From CADEDH01 sp039029735 (GTDB lineage Bacteria; Actinomycetota; Acidimicrobiia; Acidimicrobiales; SZUA-35), in the NCBI GenBank assembly GCA_039029735.1, contig JBCCFL010000005.1, positions 62,001 to 126,000 on the forward strand: 64,000 nucleotides of DNA, in the 5' to 3' direction. Shown piece by piece: positions 26,010-33,833 of the stretch. Position 1 is the first letter of the stretch. Every line of letters starts with the position of its first letter. The position numbers were made by a program, and so were the translations under genes. Below the pieces are notes generated by a model that worked only from the letters and a program-made list of their open reading frames with translations, did not search any database and was not told the origin of the DNA.

Positions 26010-26645
26010 TCAGGCCGCCAACAGGCCTCGGGCCACCAAGTCGCGGCGGAGCGACGGGGGGTCGGTGAAGAGATGCACGGCGAAGCCGAGTTGCTCGGCC
26101 GCGGTGATGTTGGCGGAGGAGTCGTCGATGAACAACGCCTGGCGTGGGGCGAACCCGTAGCGATCGCAGAGCAGTTCGAAGATCTCGGGCTCAGGCTTGA
26201 CCACGCCTTCGTAGCCAGAGATCACCCGGCCCGCGAAGCGCTGGAGGAAGGGGTAGCGGGCCTCCACCAACTCGAAGGTGTCGCGGCCCCAGTTCGAGAG
26301 GGCGTAACACGGCACGCCACCATCGACGAGAGCCTCCAGCAGCTCGACCGAACCGGCGATGGCGTGATCGACCGTCTCCGGCCATCGGTCGGCGAAGGCC
26401 TGGATCAGGTCGTGGTAGGCGCGGTCGTGCCGAGCGATGAGGGCATCGACCACCTCCTGGATCGGCGTGCCTCGGTCCAGGCTGGCGTTGACGTCCATCG
26501 TGAGCACGGTGTCGAGGAAGTGGTCGAGCTCGGCGTCGTCGTCGATGAGCTTGGCGTACAGCCGGCGTCGGTCCCAGGGGATCAGCACGTTGCCGAGATC
26601 GAACACCACGACGTCAACCAGACCATCGACCCTGACATCAACCAC
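26010..26645 (-). CDS. HAD-superfamily hydrolase (subfamily IA)
   Basis: GTG 26645 gives 211 residues and puts the first motif near the N-terminus, as usual. Motif I is VVFDLGNVLIPWD (nucleophile Asp), motif II YALSNWG, and motifs III/IV are GVVKPEPEIFELLCDRYG and ALFIDDSSANI. These define small-molecule phosphatases with an alpha-helical cap. The substrate is unknown. A longer frame upstream runs through a palindrome-rich promoter region and is not a credible start. The gene is 21 bp from proC and may be on the same mRNA; its promoter region is shared with the divergent truncated TetR gene. Confidence 0.85.
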   Translation of the reverse strand: MVDVRVDGLVDVVVFDLGNVLIPWDRRRLYAKLIDDDAELDHFLDTVLTMDVNASLDRGTPIQEVVDALIARHDRAYHDLIQAFADRWPETVDHAIAGSVELLEALVDGGVPCYALSNWGRDTFELVEARYPFLQRFAGRVISGYEGVVKPEPEIFELLCDRYGFAPRQALFIDDSSANITAAEQLGFAVHLFTDPPSLRRDLVARGLLAA

Positions 26646-26677
26646 GGCGCCGACCGTAGCTCCCCGTAGACCCCGTT

Positions 26678-26718
26678 CGATTCCTGGTTGTGGACCATCG
26701 GTCCACAACCAGGAATCG
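26678..26718. promoter_or_regulatory. operator-like palindrome 1 (19-bp perfect arms)
   Basis: Arms at 26678-26696 and 26700-26718 are perfectly complementary around ATC. The centre is GTGGACC-ATC-GGTCCAC. The same core recurs twice downstream (26773-26789 and 26859-26873). It lies 33 bp from the HAD start and 176 bp before the truncated TetR start. Confidence 0.65.
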
Positions 26719-26772
26719 GATCCACCCCCATAGAGCCGTCCGTGCTGCCGCGGGCCTCTCCGTCCAGCCGGT

Positions 26773-26789
26773 GTGGACCGGTAGTCCAC
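26773..26789. promoter_or_regulatory. operator-like palindrome 2
   Basis: GTGGAC-N5-GTCCAC is the second copy of the TGGACC-N3-GGTCCA core, with one changed base in the right arm. Confidence 0.55.
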
Positions 26790-26858
26790 GTTCACGAGCC
26801 GGACGACCCTCGGCCGGACCGGCAGGTGGGGTCGGCCGAACTTCCCCCATCGTCGGCG

Positions 26859-26873
26859 TGGACCGCTGGTCCA
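26859..26873. promoter_or_regulatory. operator-like palindrome 3
   Basis: TGGACC-GCT-GGTCCA is a perfect third copy of the core and ends 8 nt before the AGGAG ribosome site of the truncated TetR gene, a classic place for an autoregulatory operator. Confidence 0.6.
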
Positions 26874-26893
26874 TGGTCAGAGGAGACACGGAC

Positions 26894-27064
26894 ATGGGAA
26901 GAACCCCATCGGACGAGGTGGTCGATCGCATTGCGACGGCAGCGCTCGTGCTGCTGGAGGGTGGTGGCGTACGGGCGATGACGCTGCGAGGGGTGTGCAC
27001 GGCTGCGGGGGTCTCACGGCAGACGTTCATCAACCGGCTGGGATCGATGGAGGGCCGGGGCTGA
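26894..27064 (+). CDS. TetR-family DNA-binding domain, truncated after the HTH
   Basis: ATG 26894 has AGGAG at 26881-26885. The 56 residues hold only the TetR N-terminal domain: VVDRIATAALVLLEGGGVRAM, then the helix-turn-helix TLRGVCTAAGVSRQTFINRLGS, and stop after MEGRG. Full TetR proteins have about 190 residues, with a ligand domain. Three stop codons in a row (TGATGATGA, 27062-27070) close the frame. Either the gene is broken and the rest has decayed, or it makes a minimal DNA-binding protein. The intact ribosome site and three matching palindromes upstream suggest binding was or still is functional. The adjacent Mo-oxidoreductase/cytochrome pair may be its target. Confidence 0.6.
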   Translation: MGRTPSDEVVDRIATAALVLLEGGGVRAMTLRGVCTAAGVSRQTFINRLGSMEGRG

Positions 27065-27222
27065 TGATGAACGGGCCGCTGCTCGGGTACCCGCCGTCGA
27101 CGGCCACTCACCGGGCCGCGGCGGGCGTCCTGGCGGGGCTCGGAGCCGACGAGACGTTCGCCCGACTCGTCGGCCAGCTTCAGCTGGAAAAGGCCGCCTA
27201 CAGGCCAGAGAACCAGTCGTAG
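27064..27222 (+). other. possible residual coding fragment after the truncated TetR gene
   Basis: A second frame starts at an ATG overlapping the TetR stop (TGATG) and runs 52 residues, with a helical stretch HRAAAGVLAGLGADETFARLVGQLQLEK. It has no ribosome site of its own beyond coupling, matches no family I know, and its end overlaps the convergent oxidoreductase gene by 25 bp. It may be decayed TetR C-terminal sequence in a shifted frame or chance coding. Confidence 0.25.
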
Positions 27223-27974
27223 CCGCGCTCGGCCCAGTAGTCGCCCTCGGGGCGGGTGTCGCTGAAGGTGATGGTGCCGATCCGCTTGATCTGCTTGGTG
27301 CCGTACTTCAGCGGCGTGGTGAGCCGTACCGGGGCGCCGTGCTCCTCGTCGAGCGGCTCACGCTGGAGATCGAGGGTGAGCATGGTCTGGCTGTGCATCA
27401 TGGCGTCTCGTTCGAGACCCACCTGGTACACGCCGTCCGGCGTGGACATTCCTACGTACGGTGCGTCGGCCTCCTGCGGGTGGAGGCGGTCCACGAAGTC
27501 GCGGAACACCACCCCGCCCCAGGTCACGATGTGCGACCAGCCTTCGATGCACTTGTGCTCCACCGTCATCTCGGTCTGCGGGAGGGCACGGAGGTCGTCC
27601 ACGCCGTGGGTGCCGAGCAGCTCGCCGTTGCGACCGAACACCTGGAGTTCCCACGTGTTGAGGTCCAGAGGATCGTCGAGGCCGTGGCGGCCGTTGACCC
27701 GCAGCACCGAACTCTCGGCGTAGTCGAACGTGGGAGCGACCGCACCTTCACGGTGCAGGCCGCGCCAGATGCGCTCGTTCACTGAATGGCCGCCCCGCAG
27801 CACGTCGGGGATCCGGTCGATCTCGGGCCGGTTCTGGATGCCACGCCACGCGATCACGCCACCGGCGAGGGCGAGGCCCGACACGAGGAAGCTGCGTCGG
27901 CTGAGGTTGTCGTAGTCGTCCTGCGAGATGGTGCGCTCTCGCTGGTCGGCTGGTTGGCGATGCCCTCCGGTCAT
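27198..27974 (-). CDS. Tat-exported molybdopterin oxidoreductase, sulfite-oxidase family
   Basis: The 258-residue protein has a Tat signal (LSRRSFLVSGLALAGG, RR at 26-27) and a sulfite-oxidase-type molybdopterin domain. The Mo-coordinating cysteine is C142 in VEHKCIEGWSHIVTWGGV. The size and lack of a C-terminal dimerisation domain match YedY/MsrP-like catalytic subunits. The next gene encodes a cytochrome b561-type membrane protein that would pass electrons, as YedZ does for YedY. The substrate could be oxidised methionine, another S- or N-oxide, or an organic acceptor. The genes overlap by 4 bp. Confidence 0.88.
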   Translation of the reverse strand: MTGGHRQPADQRERTISQDDYDNLSRRSFLVSGLALAGGVIAWRGIQNRPEIDRIPDVLRGGHSVNERIWRGLHREGAVAPTFDYAESSVLRVNGRHGLDDPLDLNTWELQVFGRNGELLGTHGVDDLRALPQTEMTVEHKCIEGWSHIVTWGGVVFRDFVDRLHPQEADAPYVGMSTPDGVYQVGLERDAMMHSQTMLTLDLQREPLDEEHGAPVRLTTPLKYGTKQIKRIGTITFSDTRPEGDYWAERGYDWFSGL

Positions 27975-28705
27975 GTCGTCACCTTCTCGTGCGCGTCGTC
28001 TGTCTGGTCGGTCTTCTCGATCTCATCAGTTGCGTCGGCCTCGACGGTCAACAACTCGTAGCCCGTCACCATCGTCCAGAGGTTGGCGGCACCGGCCCGG
28101 AACACCTGGAGCAGGTGCACCACGATGAACAGGACGAATCCGATCGTCACCCAGAAGTGCACGAAGCGGGCCGCCTCGTAGCCCCCGAAGGCGGCGGTGA
28201 GGAACGACAGCTGGGTGGGCTTGTAGATGGCGAAACCCGAGAGCGCAGCGAGGAAACCCATCACGATCACCGCCGCGTAGGAGAGCTGCTGCACCCCGTT
28301 GTACTTGCCCTGGGGCGGCGCCTCCTTGCGCAGGCCCAGGTCGTGGGCCAACACGGCGGGGATCGTGCGCAGGTCGGCCGCCGTCGGCACGAAGTTGCGC
28401 CACCCGCCAGTGCGGATCAGGTACACCCCGAAGGCGAGGCCGTTGAGCACGAAGATCCACCCGAACGTGAGGTGGAAGGCGAGGCCGCGGGCAAGTCGCC
28501 GTTCGAGGTCGAACGTCTCGTTGAACCATGTCGGGAAGAGGTCGAACCAGTGCCAGGCACCGATACCGACCCCGAACGGGTCACGCAGATCGGCCCAGTA
28601 GATGCGTAGCCCACTCCAGATCATGACCAGCAGCACAGGGCCGTTGATCCAGTGGGTCCACCGGTTGCCTCGCCGGTGTCGTTCGATTGCGACGGTCTCT
28701 GCCAT
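27971..28705 (-). CDS. cytochrome b561-type membrane subunit
   Basis: The 244-residue protein has four to five hydrophobic helices in the Ni/Fe-hydrogenase b-type subunit pattern. Histidines lie in the first helix region (RGNRWTHWINGPVLLVMIWSGL), in LAFHLTFGWIFVLNGL and in VHFWVTIGFVLFIVVHLLQ, and can ligate two haems. The C-terminus is a charged cytosolic tail. GGGAGGA precedes the ATG. Translational overlap with the Mo-oxidoreductase gene makes it that enzyme's quinone-linked electron partner. Confidence 0.88.
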   Translation of the reverse strand: MAETVAIERHRRGNRWTHWINGPVLLVMIWSGLRIYWADLRDPFGVGIGAWHWFDLFPTWFNETFDLERRLARGLAFHLTFGWIFVLNGLAFGVYLIRTGGWRNFVPTAADLRTIPAVLAHDLGLRKEAPPQGKYNGVQQLSYAAVIVMGFLAALSGFAIYKPTQLSFLTAAFGGYEAARFVHFWVTIGFVLFIVVHLLQVFRAGAANLWTMVTGYELLTVEADATDEIEKTDQTDDAHEKVTT

Positions 28706-28740
28706 GTCGTCCTCCCGTGTTCACATCAGGAAACGGCGCT

Positions 28741-28751
28741 TGGACCATCGG
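28741..28751. promoter_or_regulatory. TGGACCATCGG word shared with palindrome 1
   Basis: These 11 bases are identical to 26691-26701, the centre of the largest palindrome before the truncated TetR gene. Here they lie 35 nt upstream of the cytochrome b561 start, but the second arm is missing. It may be a degenerate operator or a chance match. Confidence 0.25.
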
Positions 28752-28787
28752 CATTCGGCTCAAGTGATGAACAAGTACGGAACACGC

Positions 28788-28817
28788 GAGTGGGCGGCCC
28801 CGAAGGACCGCCCACTC
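28788..28817 (-). terminator. terminator-like hairpin behind potD
   Basis: GAGTGGGCGG (28788-28797) pairs with CCGCCCACTC (28808-28817); one further mismatch and then CC/GG extend the stem to a CGAA tetraloop. It lies 46 bp past the potD stop and ahead of the cytochrome b561 gene, so it probably ends the polyamine transcript. No U-tract follows. Confidence 0.6.
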
Positions 28818-28863
28818 TCATTCCGTGTGTTCAACCCCGAACGGGGGCGGATGCTCTTCTTCT

Positions 28864-29973
28864 CTAGCCCTTGGCTTCGGTGAAGGCGTCGGCGTAGTTG
28901 ACCTCGAAGTCGCCGGTGTCGACGATCGACTCCAGCACCGGGATCGGCGCCACCTGGGGATCGGTCACGAAGTCCTGAAGCTCGGGATCGAGCAGATCGG
29001 CCGCAGCCGAGTTCGGGGTGTCGTAGTAGTTCCAGTTCGACAGCGCCGCACCCTGCTCGGCCGTGAGCAGCCAGTTGATGAACGTGTGGGCCGTGCAGGG
29101 GCTGGGGGCGTCGGCCGGGATCGCCATGTTGTCGATCCAGCGGGTGCCACCCTCCTCGGGCACGAAGTACACGTACTGCGACGGGTCGTCGGTCTCCAGG
29201 AACTGGGTGAACATGTCACCCGAGTAGCCGTGAGCGATGGCGGTCTCACCGGTGGTCAACAACTCGTCGGCCGAGTCGGTGTTGAACGCCGCCAGGTTGC
29301 CACTTGCGTCCGACACGAGAGCCAACGCCTCGTCCAGCTCGGCCTGATCGGTTGTGTTCAGCGAGTAGCCGAGGTACTTGAGGGCGGCGCCCATCGTTTC
29401 GCGGGGGTCGTTGAGCAGGGTGATCTGGCCGCCGAACTGATCGGTGAAGGCCGGGTCGAACACGATGCTCCAGCTCCGCGGGAAGTCGGTGCCCACCACG
29501 GCGGTGTCGACGGCGAGACCAGTGGTACCCCACTGATACGGCACGGAGTAGTTGCCGGCTGGGTCATAGACCAGCGCCGTGAAGTCGCTCGAGACGTTGC
29601 TCAGGTTCGGGATGGCGTCCTTGTTCAGCGCCTGGATGTCCTCACTGGCGATGAGGATGGCCACCATGTAGTCGGACGGCACGATCAGCGAGTAGCCGGA
29701 GTTGCCGGCCGAGATGATCGGCTGCATGGCCTCGTTCGAATCGTAGGTGTCCATCGTGACGCCGACGTCATAGGCCTCGGAGAACGCAGCGAGCTGCTCC
29801 TCGTCGATGTACTCGGGCCAGTTGTAGATGGCGAGATCGCCATCGGTGGCATCGACGTCACAGCTGGCCGGCTCACCGGCGGCCGCCTCGTCGTCATCGC
29901 TGCCACAGGCGGCAGCCACGAGGGCCAACGCCAACAGCGCAGCGAGTAGTCGGGACAGGGTTGGGGTTGGCAT
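28864..29973 (-). CDS. potD: polyamine ABC transporter substrate-binding lipoprotein
   Basis: ATG 29973 has AGGAGAG upstream and gives 369 residues. The signal ends in an LVAAAC lipobox. The mature protein is PotD/PotF-like: LAIYNWPEYIDEEQLAAFSEAYDVGVTMDTYDSNEAM at its start, GYSLIVPSDYMVAILI, and VPYQWGTTGLAVDT. It captures putrescine or spermidine outside the membrane. It closes the potABCD set and lies with agmatinase and an amine oxidase, so the imported substrate is likely degraded. Confidence 0.93.
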   Translation of the reverse strand: MPTPTLSRLLAALLALALVAAACGSDDDEAAAGEPASCDVDATDGDLAIYNWPEYIDEEQLAAFSEAYDVGVTMDTYDSNEAMQPIISAGNSGYSLIVPSDYMVAILIASEDIQALNKDAIPNLSNVSSDFTALVYDPAGNYSVPYQWGTTGLAVDTAVVGTDFPRSWSIVFDPAFTDQFGGQITLLNDPRETMGAALKYLGYSLNTTDQAELDEALALVSDASGNLAAFNTDSADELLTTGETAIAHGYSGDMFTQFLETDDPSQYVYFVPEEGGTRWIDNMAIPADAPSPCTAHTFINWLLTAEQGAALSNWNYYDTPNSAAADLLDPELQDFVTDPQVAPIPVLESIVDTGDFEVNYADAFTEAKG

Positions 29974-29992
29974 TGCTGCTTCTCTCCTCTGC

Positions 29993-30022
29993 ATTGCGAT
30001 TGATCAGATTGCGATTGATCAG
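29993..30022. repeat. 15-bp tandem duplication across the potC stop codon
   Basis: ATTGCGATTGATCAG occurs twice head to tail (29993-30007 and 30008-30022). The second copy contains the potC stop codon. It lies in the 45-bp gap before potD, just upstream of the potD ribosome site, so it looks like a slip duplication that widened the potC-potD spacing. Confidence 0.6.
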
Positions 30023-30867
30023 GACGCCGACGCGCCACTACCGGTACCGCGGGCTCGATCGATGAGCACCGAGGCAAGCACCAACACGACCGACGCCACC
30101 AGCATCACCACCGACACCGCATTGATGAGCGGCGTCACGCCCTTACGGATCAGACCGAAGACGTAGACGGGCAGGGTGGTCGAACCAGGCCCGGCCGAGA
30201 ACTGGGTGACCACCACGTCGTCGAGGGACAACGTCAGCGCCAACAGGGCACCGCCGAGCACACCCGGCATGATCTGGGGGAGCGTCACGTGGCGGAACGC
30301 CTGCCAGCGGCTGGCGTAGAGATCGATGGCTGCCTCTTCGAGGCGCTGGTCCATCCCGGCCAGGCGGGCCCGCACCACCACAGACACGAAGCTGATGTTG
30401 AACGCGATGTGGCTGATCGTGATGCTGGCGAAGCCCTTGCGCAGGTCGGTGCCGAGCACGGTGTTGAGCAGCTCGAAGAACTCCGAGAAGAACAGCAGCA
30501 TCATCACGGCCATCGTGACGTCGGGGATGATGATCGGCAGATAGAGCACGGCGTCGAACACCTGACGGCCCCGGAACCGGAAGCGTTCGATGGCGAGGGC
30601 ACCCAACGTGCCGAGTACCACGGAGATGATCGTGGACACGATCGCCACCTGGACCGACACCCACAGTGCGTCCTGCACCTGGTCGTTCTGACCGAACTCG
30701 CGGTACCAGTCGAAGGTGAACCCGCCCCACCGCCCCACGTTGCGGTCGTTCGAGAACGAGAACACCACGAGCAACGCGATCGGGGCGTAGAAGAACACGA
30801 ACACGAGCCAGGCGTTGGCGGCGAGCACGCCCCGGAACAGGCCCCTGGGCCCTGCGGGGGCGGTCAC
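30019..30867 (-). CDS. potC: polyamine ABC transporter permease
   Basis: The 282-residue membrane protein has six predicted helices and the permease loop EEAAIDLYASRWQAFRHVTLPQIMPGVLGGALLALTLSLDDVVVTQF, typical of PotC/PotI. The N-terminus NAWLVFVFFYAPIALLVVFSF is also characteristic. It pairs with PotB in the membrane. GTG overlaps the potB stop by 4 bp. Confidence 0.93.
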   Translation of the reverse strand: MTAPAGPRGLFRGVLAANAWLVFVFFYAPIALLVVFSFSNDRNVGRWGGFTFDWYREFGQNDQVQDALWVSVQVAIVSTIISVVLGTLGALAIERFRFRGRQVFDAVLYLPIIIPDVTMAVMMLLFFSEFFELLNTVLGTDLRKGFASITISHIAFNISFVSVVVRARLAGMDQRLEEAAIDLYASRWQAFRHVTLPQIMPGVLGGALLALTLSLDDVVVTQFSAGPGSTTLPVYVFGLIRKGVTPLINAVSVVMLVASVVLVLASVLIDRARGTGSGASAS

Positions 30868-31775
30868 AGGTTCCTCCCGCCGGAGCGGAAGTAGATGATG
30901 GTGGTCACCAGCATCACGGCCATGAGCACGAACGACAGCGACGCGCCCACCGGCCAGTTTCGGGCGGTGAGGAACTGGGTGACGATGTAGCTGCCGAGCA
31001 GGGTCGTCTTCGCCCCGCCGAGGATCTCGGGGGTCACGTAGGCGCCGAGGCTCGGCACGAACACCAGGATCGACCCGGCCACCACACCTGGCATCGAGAG
31101 CGGGAGCAGCACCCGGCGGAACGTCTGGTAGCCCGACGCGTAGAGGTCGCGGCTCGCCTCGATGAGGGCCGAGTCGATGCGTTCGATCGACGCATAGAGC
31201 GGCAGGATCATGAACGGTAGGAAGCCGTACACGAGGCCGAGCACCACGGCAGTGTTCGTGAAGAGCAGGCTCACCGGTTCGAAACCGAGCAGTTCACTCC
31301 CCCGGGCCACCACGCCGTCGCTGCCCAGGATGACCCGCCAGGCGTAGTTCCGCACGAGGAAGTTCGACCAGAACGGGATCATCACGCCGATCAGCAGCAG
31401 GTTGCGAACCCGGGCCGAACGGGTGGAGAGGTAGTACGCGAACGGGTAGGCGACCACCAGGCAGATCACGGTGGTGAGCACCGCCAAGCCCACCGAGCGG
31501 AGCAGGATCGTTCGTACGATCGGCTCACCGAGGCGGCGGTAGGCGTCGATGCTGATCGTGGAGAACTCCGCTTCGCCGAACCGGTTGCGGGTGGCGAAGG
31601 AGTAGGCGAACACGATCACCAGCGGGATCAAGAAGAAGATGACGAGGTAGGCGTACGCCGGGAGGGCGAGCAGGAAGCCCCGTCGGGCCTCCGCCCGTTC
31701 GGCGGCAGCCTCAAACTCAGGGGTGGCGACCGCAGCCTCCTCCTCCGGAGCCGGGGCCTCGGTGACGGCGGCCAT
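30864..31775 (-). CDS. potB: polyamine ABC transporter permease
   Basis: ATG 31775 overlaps the potA stop by one base (TGATG) and gives 303 residues. After an acidic, Ala/Glu-rich ~30-residue lead come six helices with LPAYAYLVIFFLIPLVIVFAYSF, MIPFWSNFLVRNYAWRVILG and the loop LIEASRDLYASGYQTFRRVLLPLSMPGVVAG, all standard for PotB/PotH. Confidence 0.93.
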   Translation of the reverse strand: MAAVTEAPAPEEEAAVATPEFEAAAERAEARRGFLLALPAYAYLVIFFLIPLVIVFAYSFATRNRFGEAEFSTISIDAYRRLGEPIVRTILLRSVGLAVLTTVICLVVAYPFAYYLSTRSARVRNLLLIGVMIPFWSNFLVRNYAWRVILGSDGVVARGSELLGFEPVSLLFTNTAVVLGLVYGFLPFMILPLYASIERIDSALIEASRDLYASGYQTFRRVLLPLSMPGVVAGSILVFVPSLGAYVTPEILGGAKTTLLGSYIVTQFLTARNWPVGASLSFVLMAVMLVTTIIYFRSGGRNL

Positions 31776-32857
31776 CAATCGACCACCACCGTCGCAGCGT
31801 CTGGGGCCCAGGCCACCGTCACCTCGTCGCCAGCGCCGGGCCGTCCGTCGCCACCGGCCGCCGCCCGCACCTCAACGGTGGTCCAGCCAGCGTCCACGGT
31901 GTGGACGAGGGCGTTGCCGAGGTAGGTCGTGCCGGTGATGCGACCGTCGAGCCGGGGCCAGTCGTCGGGGGCGTCACCCCGGTGGTGAAGCGTGGCTCGC
32001 TCGGGCCGCACGCTCAGGGCAACGCTGGTGCCGGTTGCGAGATCGTTCACCGCCGCCACCTCACTGCCGTTGCCGAGGCGCACGGAGGCACCGTCGGTCA
32101 CCGTGGCATCGAGCAGGTTGGTGCGTCCGATGAAGTCGGCCACGAACCGGTTGGCCGGATGCTCGTAGATCTCGGTGGGGCTGCCCACCTGGAGCAGCTC
32201 GCCCTCGTGCATCACTGCGATCCGGTCGCTCATCGTGAGCGCCTCCTCCTGATCGTGGGTGACGAACACGAAGGTGATGCCAACCTCCCGCTGCAACGCC
32301 TTGAGTTCCAGCTGCATCTCCTGGCGAAGCTTCAGGTCGAGGGCACCGAGAGGTTCGTCCAGCAACAACACCTTGGGCCGGTTGACGAGCGCCCGGGCCA
32401 GGGCCACCCGCTGCTGCTGGCCGCCCGACAGCTGAGCTGGCCGCCGGTCCTCCATGCCGCCGAGCCGAACGAGGGCGATCGCCTCCGCCACCCGGCTGGC
32501 GACCTCGGCCTTGGGCACCTTCTGCATCCGAAGCCCAAAGCCGACGTTGTCGACCACCGACATGTGGGGGAACAGCGCGTAGGCCTGGAACACCGTGTTG
32601 ACCGGGCGCTTGTTGGGGGCGAGGGTGCCGACCTCGTCGCCGAAGATCTTGAGACTGCCCTGGGTGGGGAACTCGAGCCCGGCAATCATCCGCAGCGTGG
32701 TGGTCTTGCCGCACCCCGATGGGCCGAGCAGGGCGAAGAACTCGCCGTCAGCGATGGTGAGATCCATGTCGTCGACGGCGACCACGGAGCCAAAGCGTTT
32801 CGTGATGCCGGTGATCGTGACGGCCGGCTCGGCCGTGGTCAGGTCATGATCGGCCAT
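31775..32857 (-). CDS. potA: polyamine ABC transporter ATPase
   Basis: PotA powers polyamine uptake. The ATG at 32857 gives 360 residues and overlaps the agmatinase gene by 14 bp. Walker A is LLGPSGCGKTTTLRM, the signature AQLSGGQQQRVALARAL, Walker B VLLLDEPLGALD and the H-loop FVTHDQEEA. The C-terminal third is a TOBE-type regulatory domain. The long frame extending upstream of this ATG runs antisense-like into speB and is not used. Confidence 0.94.
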   Translation of the reverse strand: MADHDLTTAEPAVTITGITKRFGSVVAVDDMDLTIADGEFFALLGPSGCGKTTTLRMIAGLEFPTQGSLKIFGDEVGTLAPNKRPVNTVFQAYALFPHMSVVDNVGFGLRMQKVPKAEVASRVAEAIALVRLGGMEDRRPAQLSGGQQQRVALARALVNRPKVLLLDEPLGALDLKLRQEMQLELKALQREVGITFVFVTHDQEEALTMSDRIAVMHEGELLQVGSPTEIYEHPANRFVADFIGRTNLLDATVTDGASVRLGNGSEVAAVNDLATGTSVALSVRPERATLHHRGDAPDDWPRLDGRITGTTYLGNALVHTVDAGWTTVEVRAAAGGDGRPGAGDEVTVAWAPDAATVVVD

Positions 32858-33833
32858 ACGGGCGTACCTCGGCTCCGGCCTTGATGGCCTGCAGACAGAT
32901 GAAATCGTGGGCGAGCGTGGCAGCGGCGATGGCCGTGATTTCCGAGACGTCATAGGGCGGCGACACCTCCACCACGTCCATACCGACGATGTCGAACTCG
33001 CCGAGGCCCCGGACGGCTTCCAGACCCTGGGCGGTGGTGAGCCCACCCGACACGGGGGTACCGGTTCCGGGGGCGAATGCCGGATCGAGACAGTCGATGT
33101 CGAACGTGAGGTAGGCCTTGTTGTCGCCGACAACCTCACGCACCACGTCGAGCACGGCGGGGATGCCCTCGCGGTGCACCCAGGGCGCACCGAGGATCGT
33201 GAAGCCGTGGGTATTGGAGTTGTAGGTGCGGAGCCCGATCTGCACCGAGCGAGCTGGATCGATGATCCCCTCCTGCAGCGCCCGCAGGAACATCGATCCG
33301 TGGTCGAGTCGGCTGCCGTCGTCATCCCAGGTGTCGCAGTGGGCGTCGAAGTGGATGAGCGACAGCGGGCCGTACTTCTTGGCGTGGGCCCGCAGCAGGG
33401 GGTAGGTGACGAAGTGGTCGCCGCCGAGGCTCACCATCATCGTGTCGGAGGCGAGGATCTCGTCGGCGTGGGCTTCGATGCGGGCGACGGCCTCCTCCGG
33501 GTGGCCGTAGTCGATGAAGCAGTCGCCGTAGTCGGCCACGGCCAGGTACTGGAACGGGTCGAACCCGAACGGGTAGGCGTCCAGCTCGGCGAGCCCGACC
33601 GACGCGGCCCGAATCGAGCGGGGGCCGAGACGGGCGCCCGGCCGGTTCGAGGTGGCCATGTCGAACGGGATGCCCGACACCACGATGTCGGCCTGGTCGA
33701 GGTCGCGGGTGTAGTTGCGCCGCAGGAACGACACGGCCCCGCCGTAGGTCATCTCCATGTCGCGCCCGGCGAGCTGGGGGCTGCGGAAGGCCTGGTCGCC
33801 CTTCAGCGGGCCGAGGTGCTCGGCGGGGCTCAC
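32844..33833 (-). CDS. speB: agmatinase / ureohydrolase
   Basis: The 329-residue product is a manganese ureohydrolase. Metal ligands are visible in VSLGGDHFVTYP, LIHFDAHCDTWDD and TFDIDCLDPAFAPGTGTPVSGGL. The family converts agmatine to putrescine and urea, though guanidinobutyrase has the same motifs. The GTG start overlaps the GNAT stop in GTGA. Position between a polyamine transporter and amine-modifying enzymes favours agmatinase. Confidence 0.9.
   Translation of the reverse strand: MSPAEHLGPLKGDQAFRSPQLAGRDMEMTYGGAVSFLRRNYTRDLDQADIVVSGIPFDMATSNRPGARLGPRSIRAASVGLAELDAYPFGFDPFQYLAVADYGDCFIDYGHPEEAVARIEAHADEILASDTMMVSLGGDHFVTYPLLRAHAKKYGPLSLIHFDAHCDTWDDDGSRLDHGSMFLRALQEGIIDPARSVQIGLRTYNSNTHGFTILGAPWVHREGIPAVLDVVREVVGDNKAYLTFDIDCLDPAFAPGTGTPVSGGLTTAQGLEAVRGLGEFDIVGMDVVEVSPPYDVSEITAIAAATLAHDFICLQAIKAGAEVRPYGRS

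Noticed and set aside
26995..27222. A 75-codon frame overlapping the TetR fragment as an independent gene.
   Set aside because: Its first third is an out-of-frame reading of the TetR helix-turn-helix; only the part after 27064 might mean anything, and that is listed as a low-confidence fragment.
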